Assembly (NCBI RefSeq): GCF_012650175.1
Contig: NZ_JAAILI010000078.1
Span: forward strand, 1-61,917
Origin: Sphingomonas sp. S2M10
GTDB lineage: Bacteria > Pseudomonadota > Alphaproteobacteria > Sphingomonadales > Sphingomonadaceae
DNA: 61,917 nt
Direction of reading: 5' to 3'
The notes under the pieces are model-generated. The model worked only from the letters and a program-made list of their open reading frames with translations. It did not search any database and was not told where the DNA came from. Below are positions 42,928-52,589 of the stretch, piece by piece (position 1 is the first letter of the stretch; every line of letters begins with the position of its first letter). The translations under genes were made by a program, and so were the position numbers.

Positions 42928-45056
42928 TGCGGGGCCGCCGTGCATACGAGGTCGGCACCGGCCAGCCGGACGGTCTGCATCATCACCACTGCCTCCGGGA
43001 AATCGTCCAGGCAGCCGCACGCCGAGACGATTTCCTCGCCTGGCCCTGCCGGGCAGACATTGTTCGTGCCGCAGCTATGGTAGAAAATGTCGAACGAGGC
43101 GGGATCGTTCTGCTGGCTGCCGACCACCCCCGCAGGAGCGGCGGCGTTGTTCACACGCGGGGCGCGCGTCTTGCAGATTGGCTCGCAGGCAGGGACGGAG
43201 CCCCGATCCGGAAGCGCGAACGGCCGTGTCGACGCAGAGAAGCTACCGTCGCTGTTGCGGGTGCGATCGGCGAGCATCGTCTCGGTCGATCGATCGAGGA
43301 TGTACGCGCCGCGGCTGAGGTCGGGCTGGGGCAGCGTCCCATTGTCGATCTCGCAACTGTAGCTACGCTCCTTCAAGAAGAAGTCGCGCCGCAATTCGAC
43401 CGCACAGGCACCGTTCCCGAGGATGCGTGTTTGAGGAAGCGGACGCAGCCCGGTCTGGACGCCCGCCCGGAAGGTCTGGACACCATCGACATTCTCGTCG
43501 GTCAGGCGGCAGCGCGAATCCGAGGCGGTGGGCGCGCACAGATCGACGACCTGCTCGGTGGTGCGGCAGCTGGTGTCGAGCTCGACATGGATTTGCGCGA
43601 ACGCTTCGCCTTCGCCGCCGACGGCGACCCGCAGCCAGATCTCGTGGTCGCCGGGCGTCAGATATGGCTTGAGGTCGAGGTTCGGATAATTGTGCCAGGT
43701 CTTGCTCCGTTCGCATTTGGAGCCGGGCAACGAGGACGAGGTCCATGAGCCCGGATCGGCCAGCACCAGATTGCCGTCGATTCGGACCTGCGCCGCGTCG
43801 TCGAAATAGATATGGCTCAGCCGCGCGTCGCGGATGCGATCGGCCGCGCCGACGTGCAGCACCATCCGATAGTCGAACAGCCGGCAATTGCCGCCGCGCA
43901 GTGAATCGTCCGTGGGCGATCCCATCAGCCAGTCGATCGACGTAGGGCTGCGCACTTCAGAATAACCGCCGGCGACCCGCGAGATGATGTCGTCGGGGCC
44001 GACCTCGTCCATCGCGACCTGCCGCTCGATCGTGCAGCGGCGTGTTTGCTGTCCCTTGGCCGACCCAGCGGGCGAGGCGGCGAGCGCTTGGAACACCGCG
44101 TTGCCGGTCGATGCAGCGACCGCGTCCCCGGCAAGCGCATTGGGCGTCGCCCGATAGACAGTCTGCGGCAGCTCCGGATTGCTCGAGCAGGCGGTCGATT
44201 GCGCGCCGACATAGCGGATGCTCGGTCCGTCGATCACCGCCTGCGCGACCCCGATCCTTGGGTCCGCCGTGGTCAACGCGCCGATCATCCCGCCGCCAAG
44301 ATCGCCCAGCACCGAGGGAAGGTTGCCCCAGGCGAGATTGGCGCCGCAGCTATTGTTGATGCAGTAGCAGCCGGCGAGTTCGGGCATGTTGACCTCGGTG
44401 AGCTTGAGGCGGCGAGCGGCGTCCACGTCCCAGCGGAAATAGTTGCACAGGCTCCAGCTGCCGGGCTGGCACGAGATCACGCCGTTCGCGCAAATGCCGG
44501 AGACCGGGACGGGCAGGGTGATGCGGCTGTCGACAGTGCCGTCCATATCCGTGTCGCGGGCGATCTGGACCGTGCCGAGGTCTCCGGTCGAGGCCGGCTG
44601 CACCACCACTTCCATCAGCGTCGCCGTCTTCTGGCAGGCGAGGTTGGGCGTGAATGTCTTGCTGCTATCGACCGTGGTGATCGGCTGGCCGGAGAGGCCG
44701 GGCGTCACATAGTTGCGCTGGATCGCTTCACTGTCGGCCGATTTGGCGCGGGAGGCCTCGGCCGCGGTGCGCGCGCGATCTTCCATCGACTGGGCGAGCA
44801 CGGCCGCGGGCAGGAACAGGGTGGCCAGCGCGGTCGCTTTCACGGTCCAGACGAGAGGAGAGCATCTGGAGCGTGGGGGGAGCGAAACGACCGCGCTGGC
44901 CGGGGGTGGAGCGGCGCCGCAGGGGGGCTTCGACGCCGCTCCTGTCTCGTGCGCGCGCCGGCGGCCGTCAGGGCCTTGGCGGGCAGACCTCCGGTATATG
45001 CCGGCGGCGTCCACGAGACGTTCGGGAAAGGGGTGGGGGACAGGCGATCCGCTCAT
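42924..45056 (-). CDS. traN: Conjugal transfer protein TraN, N-terminal-type part
   Basis: The cysteine-rich secreted protein (up to 710 residues) has a signal-like stretch ATALATLFLPAAVLAQ. It then has TraN-type extracellular sequence (ACQKTATLMEVVV, PELAGCYCINNSCG, GGNCRLFDYRMVLHV, VSACGCLDDFPEAVVMMQTVRLAG). The signal sits about 70 residues from the ATG at 45056, which overlaps the traU stop (ATGA). A GTG at 44843 would put it at the N-terminus. It may act with the following traN part as one adhesin. Confidence 0.75.
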   Translation of the reverse strand: MSGSPVPHPFPERLVDAAGIYRRSARQGPDGRRRAHETGAASKPPCGAAPPPASAVVSLPPRSRCSPLVWTVKATALATLFLPAAVLAQSMEDRARTAAEASRAKSADSEAIQRNYVTPGLSGQPITTVDSSKTFTPNLACQKTATLMEVVVQPASTGDLGTVQIARDTDMDGTVDSRITLPVPVSGICANGVISCQPGSWSLCNYFRWDVDAARRLKLTEVNMPELAGCYCINNSCGANLAWGNLPSVLGDLGGGMIGALTTADPRIGVAQAVIDGPSIRYVGAQSTACSSNPELPQTVYRATPNALAGDAVAASTGNAVFQALAASPAGSAKGQQTRRCTIERQVAMDEVGPDDIISRVAGGYSEVRSPTSIDWLMGSPTDDSLRGGNCRLFDYRMVLHVGAADRIRDARLSHIYFDDAAQVRIDGNLVLADPGSWTSSSLPGSKCERSKTWHNYPNLDLKPYLTPGDHEIWLRVAVGGEGEAFAQIHVELDTSCRTTEQVVDLCAPTASDSRCRLTDENVDGVQTFRAGVQTGLRPLPQTRILGNGACAVELRRDFFLKERSYSCEIDNGTLPQPDLSRGAYILDRSTETMLADRTRNSDGSFSASTRPFALPDRGSVPACEPICKTRAPRVNNAAAPAGVVGSQQNDPASFDIFYHSCGTNNVCPAGPGEEIVSACGCLDDFPEAVVMMQTVRLAGADLVCTAAPQ

Positions 45057-46066
45057 GGCACCGGGATCCCGGCGCAGCAGATCACCTTCTCGAAGAGCAT
45101 GAACTGGGCATTGTCCTTGCCCGGCGCGTGTTTGCCGCTGGTCCACAGCGAGCCGGGCCTGCCGATATTGACGCACTTGCCGCCCTTGACCGGCTCCATC
45201 AGCTGGAGCTTGTAGCGCGACTTGGTCCAGATCGGGCTGGGTTTGAACGAGCAGCCGTCGGACGAGGAAATTGTGAGCGCGCCAAGCCGCCCCATCATGA
45301 ACGTGCCGCGCGCGGCGAGCCCCGCCCAGGCCTCGACACTGTCGTCGAAATGGATATCGCCGGCGATCGGATAGGTCGCGCCCCAGCTGCCCATGCACCA
45401 GAAAAGGGGATCGATGACGTTGCCCGCAGCCGCTGCTGCGCTGTCGCCCATGCAGGCGAGACCCGCGGCGGGATTGCCGAACAAAATGCCTTCGGGCTGG
45501 ATGATCGCGCCGAGTGTCCCCGACTGCCACGTTGGCAGCACCTCGGTGATCAGCGCGACATCGAACCCGTCATCCTCCAGGCAGGGAAGATCGGTGAACA
45601 TGTCGAGCATCGCCCAGACCGGCGAGATGTAATAATGCATCTGTGCGAACATCTTGCGCGTGTTGGTGCCATCGGCGATCGACGACTGGCTGCCCTGCAG
45701 CCTGCCACCCGTCTTCATGAGATCGGCACCGAGCGCCATCATGCAGCCGGGCTCGGTCACCACATCGACCATGCGGTTGGGAGACCAGTAGGAGACCTTG
45801 ACCCCGAACCAGAACTGCACGCCCTTTCGGCACGCGCAGAGCGGCTTCGACGCCGATTGCGCATCGAGCGCCTTGTCGAGCTTGTCGTAGCTTCCGACCC
45901 GGATGCCGCCGACCGTGATCGGGAAGATGCAGGTCCAGCGGACCTTGGTGATCGGATTGAAGACGCCGCTCTCGCATTTGGAGGCATGCGCCTGACCCGG
46001 CCAGCCGAGCGACGCGGCGACGCCGAGGGCGATGCCGATGAGGAAGATGGGCCAGCGCCGAGTCAT
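45053..46066 (-). CDS. traU: Conjugal transfer pilus assembly protein TraU
   Basis: The 337-residue periplasmic protein has a signal peptide (FLIGIALGVAASLGWPGQAHA). It carries the TraU pattern CIFPITVGGIRVG, MQMHYYISPVWAMLD-like AQMHYYISPVWAML, and many paired cysteines (CACRKGV, FWCMGSWGATYP, KVICCAGIP). TraU is needed for DNA transfer and pilus assembly in F. It overlaps traW (ATGA) and the TraN gene (ATGA). Confidence 0.93.
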   Translation of the reverse strand: MTRRWPIFLIGIALGVAASLGWPGQAHASKCESGVFNPITKVRWTCIFPITVGGIRVGSYDKLDKALDAQSASKPLCACRKGVQFWFGVKVSYWSPNRMVDVVTEPGCMMALGADLMKTGGRLQGSQSSIADGTNTRKMFAQMHYYISPVWAMLDMFTDLPCLEDDGFDVALITEVLPTWQSGTLGAIIQPEGILFGNPAAGLACMGDSAAAAAGNVIDPLFWCMGSWGATYPIAGDIHFDDSVEAWAGLAARGTFMMGRLGALTISSSDGCSFKPSPIWTKSRYKLQLMEPVKGGKCVNIGRPGSLWTSGKHAPGKDNAQFMLFEKVICCAGIPVP

Positions 46067-46770
46067 CGCGCTGCTCCCGGTACGATGTCCGCCAGTTTGC
46101 GACTGCGCGGCCCGAACTCGGTGAGCACAAGCTTCTGCCCCGCCTGCGCAACCACGACGGGCGCGACGGTGAGGCCGAGCCGTTCCTTGACCCGCTCCTC
46201 GAGGATGTAGATCGCGCGGCCCGTCTTCTCGGTCAGCGTTATCGGATCGCCATTCTCTTGTCCGAGTGCGGTCAGCAGGATGAAATCGCTCTGCCTCGCG
46301 GTCCGCAGCGCCCAGGCGAGATCGCGCGGATGCACGACGACAAGCCGCTGCGGCAGCTTCACGAAGGTCAGCGGGTTGAAGGTGAAGCCCTTGGGGTAGA
46401 GCGTCTTACCGCCCGGCAGCGTGATGTCGAAATCGAGCGTGTAAAAGGGGACGACGGTGCGGGTGCGATCGGCAGTCGCCGGCGCGAGCGGCGCGGACTT
46501 GAGCGCGCTCCATTTGTCGCGCGGACCGAATGCCTTCGACATGTCGCGCGGCAGCGTCGCAACCTTGGCCTCGATCTCGGACAGCGCATCGGGCTCGGCA
46601 ATCGGCCAGGTCCGCCCGATCGTGCTGCGTGCCGTCGGAGCTGACTGTGCAGTCTGGGCGTCGGCGGCGATGGCGATGGTGCCGGCGGCCACGACGAGCA
46701 GCGCGACGGTCGCGGCCTGGCCAAGCGCCACGCGACGGGCGCGGGGCGGGAAGGGGAGATCAGCGGCCAT
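46063..46770 (-). CDS. traW: Conjugal transfer protein TraW
   Basis: The 235-residue protein has an N-terminal hydrophobic segment (ATVALLVVAAGTIAIAADA) and the TraW pattern TIGRTWPIAEPDALSEIEAK, FNPLTFVKLPQRLVVV and a C-terminal ALTEFGPRSRKLADI-like end. TraW is a periplasmic pilus-assembly factor that binds TrbC. It overlaps the preceding small gene by 11 bases and traU by 4. Confidence 0.92.
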   Translation of the reverse strand: MAADLPFPPRARRVALGQAATVALLVVAAGTIAIAADAQTAQSAPTARSTIGRTWPIAEPDALSEIEAKVATLPRDMSKAFGPRDKWSALKSAPLAPATADRTRTVVPFYTLDFDITLPGGKTLYPKGFTFNPLTFVKLPQRLVVVHPRDLAWALRTARQSDFILLTALGQENGDPITLTEKTGRAIYILEERVKERLGLTVAPVVVAQAGQKLVLTEFGPRSRKLADIVPGAAR

Positions 46771-46993
46771 GGCGGCGCCTCCAGGGTGTGGTGGGAGTAT
46801 CGGGCGGACCGACGAGCGCGCCGATGAAGGAAGCGCCGGACACGAAGGTCACGATCCAGACCATCAGCCCCAGCCGCTCGGCCACACCCGGTGCAAGCAT
46901 CAGCAGATAAGTCTGCACGAACAGCAGGACGAAGCCGCCGACGGCGAGGCGCACCGAACCGGGCGAGGGTTTCCCCGAGAGCAAGCCACTCAT
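46760..46993 (-). CDS. Small membrane protein of the transfer operon (77 aa)
   Basis: Two hydrophobic segments (LAVGGFVLLFVQTYLLML and LMVWIVTFVSGASFIGALVG). It sits between traC and traW, where F has trbI, but it does not resemble TrbI. It overlaps the upstream small gene (start ATG 46993, that gene's stop at 46990) and the traW start. Confidence 0.6.
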   Translation of the reverse strand: MSGLLSGKPSPGSVRLAVGGFVLLFVQTYLLMLAPGVAERLGLMVWIVTFVSGASFIGALVGPPDTPTTPWRRRHGR

Positions 46994-47325
46994 GACGCCC
47001 TCCGTTGCTTGAAGCGGGCGAGCAGGCGGGCGCTCCAGACCGAGAGGCCCAGCAGCAGGAGCCCGCTGGCAAGACAGGAGGCCGCCACGATCAGCGCCGC
47101 GCGGGCGACCATGGCAGGGGGCTGATCGAGTGCCATGCCGGCGGCAGCGATCAGCACGCCCATCAGCACGGTCTCGATCGCGACAAGCCGAAACTTCCAG
47201 ACGAAGGACTCGGCCTCGCACCGCGCGGCGACGCGCGCTTCGATGATCGCTTCGAGCTCATCCTCCGAGCCGAGCGAGAGCGGCAGCTGATCGGGGTGCG
47301 GTCTCGTGGAGCGGACCATGGCCAT
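46990..47325 (-). CDS. Membrane protein of the transfer operon (111 aa)
   Basis: An acidic N-terminal helix (SEDELEAIIEARVAARCEAE) is followed by two hydrophobic segments (LVAIETVLMGVLIAAAGMAL, ALIVAASCLASGLLLLGLSVW) and a basic tail. It occupies the trbI slot after traC. It starts at TGATG, sharing one base with the traC stop. No family is recognised. Confidence 0.6.
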   Translation of the reverse strand: MAMVRSTRPHPDQLPLSLGSEDELEAIIEARVAARCEAESFVWKFRLVAIETVLMGVLIAAAGMALDQPPAMVARAALIVAASCLASGLLLLGLSVWSARLLARFKQRRAS

Positions 47326-49844
47326 CACTCCGCAGCCTGGGCGACCGGGCCCGCCGGTCCGAGGATTTCGGCGGGATCGACGCCGGCGAGCCGGCACACC
47401 GCCTCCAGGGGCGAGAGCCCATGCCGGAGCAACGCTTCGAAAGCGGCGACCTCGTCCGGGGCCGACGTGTTGATCCAGTAGGAGAAGGGATCGACGACGA
47501 GCCGTGCGATGCCGAGACCGAGCGGCGAGTCGATGAAGACTTCGCTGTAATTGGGTTTGGAGTTGCGGACCGACTTCAGCAGGTCGAGGACGAACCCGGA
47601 ATAGTCGAGGATCTTGTTCTCGACCGCGCGGTCATAGGTCGAGCCCTGGAGCAGGAAACGCGTCGCAGCATTTTCGAGGATGACCTGGCCGGTGCCGCCG
47701 AACAGGGTCAGGTCATTCATCGACTGGAGGACGATACCGAACGAGCCGCGATATTTGCGCGCGCGCCGATAGCCCTGGCCGAATGCTTCGGCGAGGCGGC
47801 TCAGATCCTGGCCTTCGGTGCGGGTCATGAACTGCGCAGCTTCGTCGCAGAGCACAAAGCGCGGCCGATCGCGGGCGGAGAGATAAAGCTCCTGCGTGAC
47901 CGCGTTCACCACGACCATCACGATCACGTTGAAGAGATCGGGCATGGACTTCAGGCGCTCGAGCTCGAGCACGACGAACTCGTCATTTCGAATGTCGAGC
48001 GTCGAGGGGCCGTTGAAATAATGGCCGTAGGCGCCGTCCGACCCGAAATCGCGCAGGTTGAACGCCAGTTCGCGCGACGTCGGCACGAGATGCTCGACCC
48101 GGTCGAGATCGCTGCCGGCATGGGCCGGATAGGTGCCGAGCCATTCGCGCACCGAATCGATGCCGTGGTCGGCGCGGCCTGTATCGATCGTCCATTGGAC
48201 CGCCGACTTCAGCAAATTCCATTCGGACGTCGTGACGCCCTTGCGGGTCGAGGCGTTCGCCATCTCGGCGACGATCGCGACCGCCATGGTGATGGCGGAC
48301 TGTTTGTCGTCGCCGTCGAGCGCAAGCCCCATGTCGAAAGGATTGAGGACGAGCTGCTCCTCGCCGATGTCGATATAGCGACCCGAGCAAAGCGTGCAGA
48401 GTTTGCGATAGCTCCCGCCGATATCGATGATCCGGATCAGCGCGCCGCAAGCGTAATATTGCTGGCACAGATTGTTGAGCAGGAAGCTCTTGCCCGCGCC
48501 GGATTCGGCCGAGACGATGAAGTTGTAATTGTTGATGCGGGGATCGAAGAGATCGAGCGTGATCAGCTGACCCTTGCGGCCCGTATAAAGGAGGGCAGGG
48601 CGCCCGCCGCCGCGGAAGTCGGTCTGGATCGGCGCCATCAGCACCGCCGCCTTCACCGGCATGCGGAAGTCACGCTCGAGCATGCGCATCGTCGTGCGGT
48701 CCGGATAGAGCCCGAACGGCAGGCTCATCGTCAGCAAGGTCGGGTTGAGATAGCTCTCTTCCTGCATCGAGAAGGGCAGCGGTTCGCCTTCCCACAGGCG
48801 CTTGGCGCGCGCGGCGAGATCGCGGGCATGGGCACGGTCGCGGCCGAACACCCAGATCGTCGGAATGACGCGGACGAACTTGGAATTGCCCGCCTCGTCC
48901 AGGATCCAGCCGATCTCCTCAATCTGCTTGCCGACCTCCACCGCGAACGAGCCCGCCGCTTTCTGCGCCGAGAGGATCTGCGCGCGCTTGTGAATCTCGA
49001 ACTGCGAATGATCGAACAGGATGTTGAGCGTGTAGAGGAACGGGCCGCCGATCTGGTCGCTGTCCTCGGCCGAGCCGCGCATGCCGCCGAGCAGCCGGTT
49101 GGCGCGTTCCGCGGTGATCCGGCGGGCGGGCGCCTTGGGCGTCAGGCATCGCGCGACCTGGTCGCCGAGAAAGACCTCCTGGCCCTCGAACACCAGGTCC
49201 GGTCCCGCATCAATGATCTGCTTGGCGAGCGATGGCGCGCCGATCGTCGCGCCATCGGCGAAGACGCCGGGTGCGGGCCGGGCGACGCCGTTGAAAATGC
49301 GTCGGTAGAAAGCGACCATCTCTTCAGGGGGGAGCCGGCGGATGCCGAGCTTGGCGAGCTGTTCTTCCACCTGGCGCCGAAGATCCTCGCCGAGGGGGCG
49401 GCGCGTCTTGATCGACAGCAAAGTGCGGAAGTTGCGCACCGGGATGCCGTGCAGGGCTTTCAGGCCGTGTCGTCCTTGGCTGAGATATTCGCGGGTATGG
49501 CGCGCCGAGGCCTGGATCAGCGGATCGTCGCGGGTCTTGAGGTCGAGAAAGGCGTCGAGCGCGTCGTCGATCAGCGGGTCGGCAAAGGTGTGGAGCTGGA
49601 GGACCGTGCCATCCGGGAAGTGGATATTGAGAAGGCCCTGCAGTGCTCCCTGGACGTGCGCGAACATATACGCGGTCGGCACGATCTCCCAGGCATGGCC
49701 CCAGCAATCGTCGATGCACAGGAAGGCCTCGGTCTCCTCGTCCCAGGCAACCAGCGGCAGATAATCCGAATAGGCGTCGCGGCGGACCGCGTTGCGGAGG
49801 CGCGCATAGGTGAGCCCCCCGTTCCTGCTGCCGGGACCGCTCAT
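47325..49844 (-). CDS. traC: Type IV secretion ATPase TraC (VirB4-like)
   Basis: The 839-residue ATPase has Walker A in SAESGAGKSFLLNNLCQ (about residue 448) and Walker B/DEAA in RPRFVLCDEAAQFMTR. The N-part has the F-type TraC pattern (GGPFLYTLNILFDHSQFEIHKRAQ). It powers pilus assembly at the inner membrane. Its start overlaps the traV stop (ATGA). The long plus-strand frame opposite it is a shadow. Confidence 0.95.
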   Translation of the reverse strand: MSGPGSRNGGLTYARLRNAVRRDAYSDYLPLVAWDEETEAFLCIDDCWGHAWEIVPTAYMFAHVQGALQGLLNIHFPDGTVLQLHTFADPLIDDALDAFLDLKTRDDPLIQASARHTREYLSQGRHGLKALHGIPVRNFRTLLSIKTRRPLGEDLRRQVEEQLAKLGIRRLPPEEMVAFYRRIFNGVARPAPGVFADGATIGAPSLAKQIIDAGPDLVFEGQEVFLGDQVARCLTPKAPARRITAERANRLLGGMRGSAEDSDQIGGPFLYTLNILFDHSQFEIHKRAQILSAQKAAGSFAVEVGKQIEEIGWILDEAGNSKFVRVIPTIWVFGRDRAHARDLAARAKRLWEGEPLPFSMQEESYLNPTLLTMSLPFGLYPDRTTMRMLERDFRMPVKAAVLMAPIQTDFRGGGRPALLYTGRKGQLITLDLFDPRINNYNFIVSAESGAGKSFLLNNLCQQYYACGALIRIIDIGGSYRKLCTLCSGRYIDIGEEQLVLNPFDMGLALDGDDKQSAITMAVAIVAEMANASTRKGVTTSEWNLLKSAVQWTIDTGRADHGIDSVREWLGTYPAHAGSDLDRVEHLVPTSRELAFNLRDFGSDGAYGHYFNGPSTLDIRNDEFVVLELERLKSMPDLFNVIVMVVVNAVTQELYLSARDRPRFVLCDEAAQFMTRTEGQDLSRLAEAFGQGYRRARKYRGSFGIVLQSMNDLTLFGGTGQVILENAATRFLLQGSTYDRAVENKILDYSGFVLDLLKSVRNSKPNYSEVFIDSPLGLGIARLVVDPFSYWINTSAPDEVAAFEALLRHGLSPLEAVCRLAGVDPAEILGPAGPVAQAAE

Positions 49845-50464
49845 TGCTTCGGTTCCGTCAGCGCGCGGGTCCCAGCCACGGCATGCGCCGCCTCCTCCGC
49901 GCCATCGGCCACCGCGGCCGACTCCCGGACCTGGCCCAGGATCGGCGCGCTGGCGGCCTGGCTGGGCGGCGCGACGAGGGTGCCGCCGACCACCCAGACG
50001 GGCTTGTCGACGATCGAGTAAACGTAGCGAGGCATGTAGAGCCGGTCGGGCCGTTGCCTGTCGGCATAGGGCAGGATCAGCGTGCGGATCGTCCGGGCGG
50101 GCTTGAGCATCGGCGTCACCGGCGCTTCGATCAGGCCCTTGAGCTCCTGATAGACGCTGGCGCGATATCCGGCATAGGCGCTCGGGACCGCGGCCTTGCC
50201 CCTGCCCCGCACGCGGGCTTCGGCTGACTGGTCGCGGAGCTTCTTGCGGTCGTTGGTGACCGCCGGGTCGGATGTCGAGGCGACACCCGCAACCGCATCC
50301 TCATAAGCCCGCTCAGGATGGATGCATTGGCCATGGTCGTCATTCTTGCAGCTGAACTTCTCCGGATAGGGCGACATGAGCGACCCCATCGTCGCGCATC
50401 CCGAAAGGAGGAGGCTGGCGCCGGCGAGCGCGAGCGCGCCTGCGCGCGAGGGAAATCTTGGCAT
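49841..50464 (-). CDS. traV: Conjugal transfer outer-membrane lipoprotein TraV
   Basis: The 207-residue protein has a lipobox (LALAGASLLLSGC, lipidated Cys at about 22), then MGSLMSPYPEKFSCKNDDHGQC, the TraV Cys pair region. The C-part has ILPYADRQRPDRLYMPRYVYSIV, shared with TraV relatives. It forms the outer-membrane core complex with TraK and TraB (VirB7-like role). The start 50464 follows traB by 35 bases. Confidence 0.9.
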   Translation of the reverse strand: MPRFPSRAGALALAGASLLLSGCATMGSLMSPYPEKFSCKNDDHGQCIHPERAYEDAVAGVASTSDPAVTNDRKKLRDQSAEARVRGRGKAAVPSAYAGYRASVYQELKGLIEAPVTPMLKPARTIRTLILPYADRQRPDRLYMPRYVYSIVDKPVWVVGGTLVAPPSQAASAPILGQVRESAAVADGAEEAAHAVAGTRALTEPKQ

Positions 50465-50499
50465 GGCGGGGGCTCCCTGGAAGACGGGCGGGCGGCGCA

Positions 50500-51810
50500 T
50501 CAGAACTTTGCTCCGACCGAGGGTTTGATTTCGAGGGCGAGGCCCTCCTGGATGACGACCACGACATCCTTCGCGGCCCCCACCTCGACCACCGGGCCCG
50601 CCTGACGGGCGAGATCGAGATAGAAATCGGTGAGTTTGTCCGAGGAGCGCGAGAGCCCGGAGGCGACGCCTGATTTGGCCGCGTCTCCCGCATCGAGCGT
50701 GCGCACGCTGCCGAGAGCCGATGTCGAGACGTCGCCGAACGTGCCTTCGACCGACTGGGAGATGCCCGCGATCGTGCCGGCAATGAACGAGCGCGCGAGG
50801 GTCGCCCCGGCGCGGGTCACGACCTTGCCGGACAGGCCCTTCTTGCCATCCGCGTCGACGAAGAAGCCCTTGATCGGCTGGTCGACCACGGCATGTTCGT
50901 CGAAATCGACGCAGGAGATCGAAACGAGCTGGATCTCGACCCGCTCCTTCGCGAGGCTTCCGGTCGCGTTGCCGATTACGAAGCATCCGGACAGGTTTGC
51001 CTTCACGTCATTCGGCAGGACGGCGGGCGCCTGAACACGCGCGATGATCGGTTCGGGATTGCTCGTCGCATCGCGGCTCGCGAGTGCGTCCACTCCGGTC
51101 AGAAGCCGCGCCTTCATGAAACCAGGCGGCAAATAGATCGTGCGATTGGCTTTTTTTGACCGCGCCCCGCCGGCTGCGCCTCCCTCGCTCGCTGGCGCGG
51201 AGATCGCCGCGCCGATCGCGCCGACCTGCCGCTCGGTCGGCGGCGCGGGCGGGGCGGGAGGTGCGGAAGGCGCCGCAGGCGGTGGGGGCAGCGACCCAGC
51301 CTCGCCGCTCGCCTCGGGCGGCGCAGGCGGATAGGCCGGGACCTCGCCAGGCAGAGCCGGGGGCAGACCCGCGTCGGTGCCGTCGGGAGGGGCGTGCCCC
51401 GCGGTCCCACCGGGGGCGATCTTGCCTTCTTCGATGGCGGTCACGCGCTCGCCGAGCAGCGACTGGCCGTCGAGGATCTTCTGCAGGTCGCCCCGCATCT
51501 TCAGCTCGAGACTGTCGCCACGGAGCCCCGCGCCCATGTCGAGCTTCGAGGCTTCGGGCACCGGCGCTTGTTCCTTGGTGCCGCTCGAACTTGCGGAATA
51601 AAGACCATAGCCCAGCACCGCGATCGTCGCCGCCACGCTGATCTGTTTGGCACGGAGCCGTTGATCGGAGGTGAGGCGGGACCATTGCGATCGCAGATCG
51701 AGCAGTGCCGGACGATCGGCGCCGCTGTCGAGTGCTGCGCCCGCCGCGGCGTCATGGCGTTCGGGAAGCGGCGCTGGCTCGGGTGCACCGGTGTCGGGGC
51801 CGGCGCTCAT
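50500..51810 (-). CDS. traB: Conjugal transfer core protein TraB (VirB10-like)
   Basis: The 436-residue protein has one membrane segment (ISVAATIAVLGYGLYSASS, about 57-75), a coiled/variable part, a Pro-rich linker (PPPPAAPSAPPAPPAPP) and the conserved C-domain IYLPPGFMKARLLTGVDALASRDATSNPEPIIARVQ. TraB spans the periplasm and links the inner-membrane ATPase to TraK/TraV. It overlaps traK by 4 bases (ATGA). Confidence 0.93.
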   Translation of the reverse strand: MSAGPDTGAPEPAPLPERHDAAAGAALDSGADRPALLDLRSQWSRLTSDQRLRAKQISVAATIAVLGYGLYSASSSGTKEQAPVPEASKLDMGAGLRGDSLELKMRGDLQKILDGQSLLGERVTAIEEGKIAPGGTAGHAPPDGTDAGLPPALPGEVPAYPPAPPEASGEAGSLPPPPAAPSAPPAPPAPPTERQVGAIGAAISAPASEGGAAGGARSKKANRTIYLPPGFMKARLLTGVDALASRDATSNPEPIIARVQAPAVLPNDVKANLSGCFVIGNATGSLAKERVEIQLVSISCVDFDEHAVVDQPIKGFFVDADGKKGLSGKVVTRAGATLARSFIAGTIAGISQSVEGTFGDVSTSALGSVRTLDAGDAAKSGVASGLSRSSDKLTDFYLDLARQAGPVVEVGAAKDVVVVIQEGLALEIKPSVGAKF

Positions 51811-52589
51811 TGTGCGATACTCCGGCGCACGACGATAAGGCGCGCGCTCTGGCTTGGAGCCAGCGTGAGCCGGTCGAGCGTCACCGCGAAGATGTCCGGC
51901 CCGAACGCGCCATCGAGGAAGGCGCGCTCCTCAAGCGACACCGCGTCCGTACTGCTCACCAGATACTCGCTGGCCGAGAGCCCGGCACCTTCGATCGCGA
52001 GCCGCCGTCGTTCGCCAATCTGAACGCCGGGAAGGTCGGGGAGCGTCAGCCGCTCGCGGCTTGGCGCCACCTCGGTGAACGATGCGGGAACGCGGTCCTG
52101 AAGGAGCGCGAGGACGATCCCGACCGCGCGCTCCTCCTCGACTAGGGGTCCAAGCAGCGCGTCGTTCGCCCGCGCCCGCTGGGTGGCGCCGGGCACCAGG
52201 GTGACGGTTTGCGCCGGGATATCGGCGGGCTCCGCATAGAGCGGGTAGATCGCGCCGTTGCACGAGACGAAGAACTCGGACGGCGTCGTCACATAGGTGC
52301 GCGTCTTGGCCCCCATATCGTCGGTCTCGAGCAACAGGAACTTGACCCAGGCGTCCGAGCCGCCGCGCTCGACGGCGAGACCCTTCTCGGCCGAAAATTT
52401 GACGTCCTCGATGTCGCCGCCGACGCAGACGACGTGATTGACGTCGCGGTTCGAGAGCCGGACGCGGCTGGTCTGATCGGGCAGCGCTGCGATAGATTGG
52501 GCGACTGCCGGCGCAGCAGCCGTCAGCGCGGCGAGGCCGCAGGCAAGCGCCGATAGGCGCACACGGCTCCTTCTACCGAATCTCGGCAT
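51807..52589 (-). CDS. traK: Conjugal transfer secretin-like protein TraK (VirB9-like)
   Basis: The 260-residue protein has a signal peptide (LALACGLAALTAAAPAVAQ-type), then SRVRLSNRDVNHVVCVGGDIEDVKFS and FLLLETDDMGAKTRTYVTTPSEFFVSCNGAIYPLYAEP, the TraK beta-domain pattern. It is the middle component of the outer-membrane core. It overlaps traE by 17 bases. Confidence 0.92.
   Translation of the reverse strand: MPRFGRRSRVRLSALACGLAALTAAAPAVAQSIAALPDQTSRVRLSNRDVNHVVCVGGDIEDVKFSAEKGLAVERGGSDAWVKFLLLETDDMGAKTRTYVTTPSEFFVSCNGAIYPLYAEPADIPAQTVTLVPGATQRARANDALLGPLVEEERAVGIVLALLQDRVPASFTEVAPSRERLTLPDLPGVQIGERRRLAIEGAGLSASEYLVSSTDAVSLEERAFLDGAFGPDIFAVTLDRLTLAPSQSARLIVVRRSIAQ

Noticed and set aside
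44046..45215. 389-codon plus-strand frame opposite traN
   Set aside because: It is a shadow of the Cys-rich TraN frame; no motif.
47421..50021. 866-codon plus-strand frame opposite traC
   Set aside because: TraC with Walker motifs lies on the minus strand; the plus frame is a shadow.
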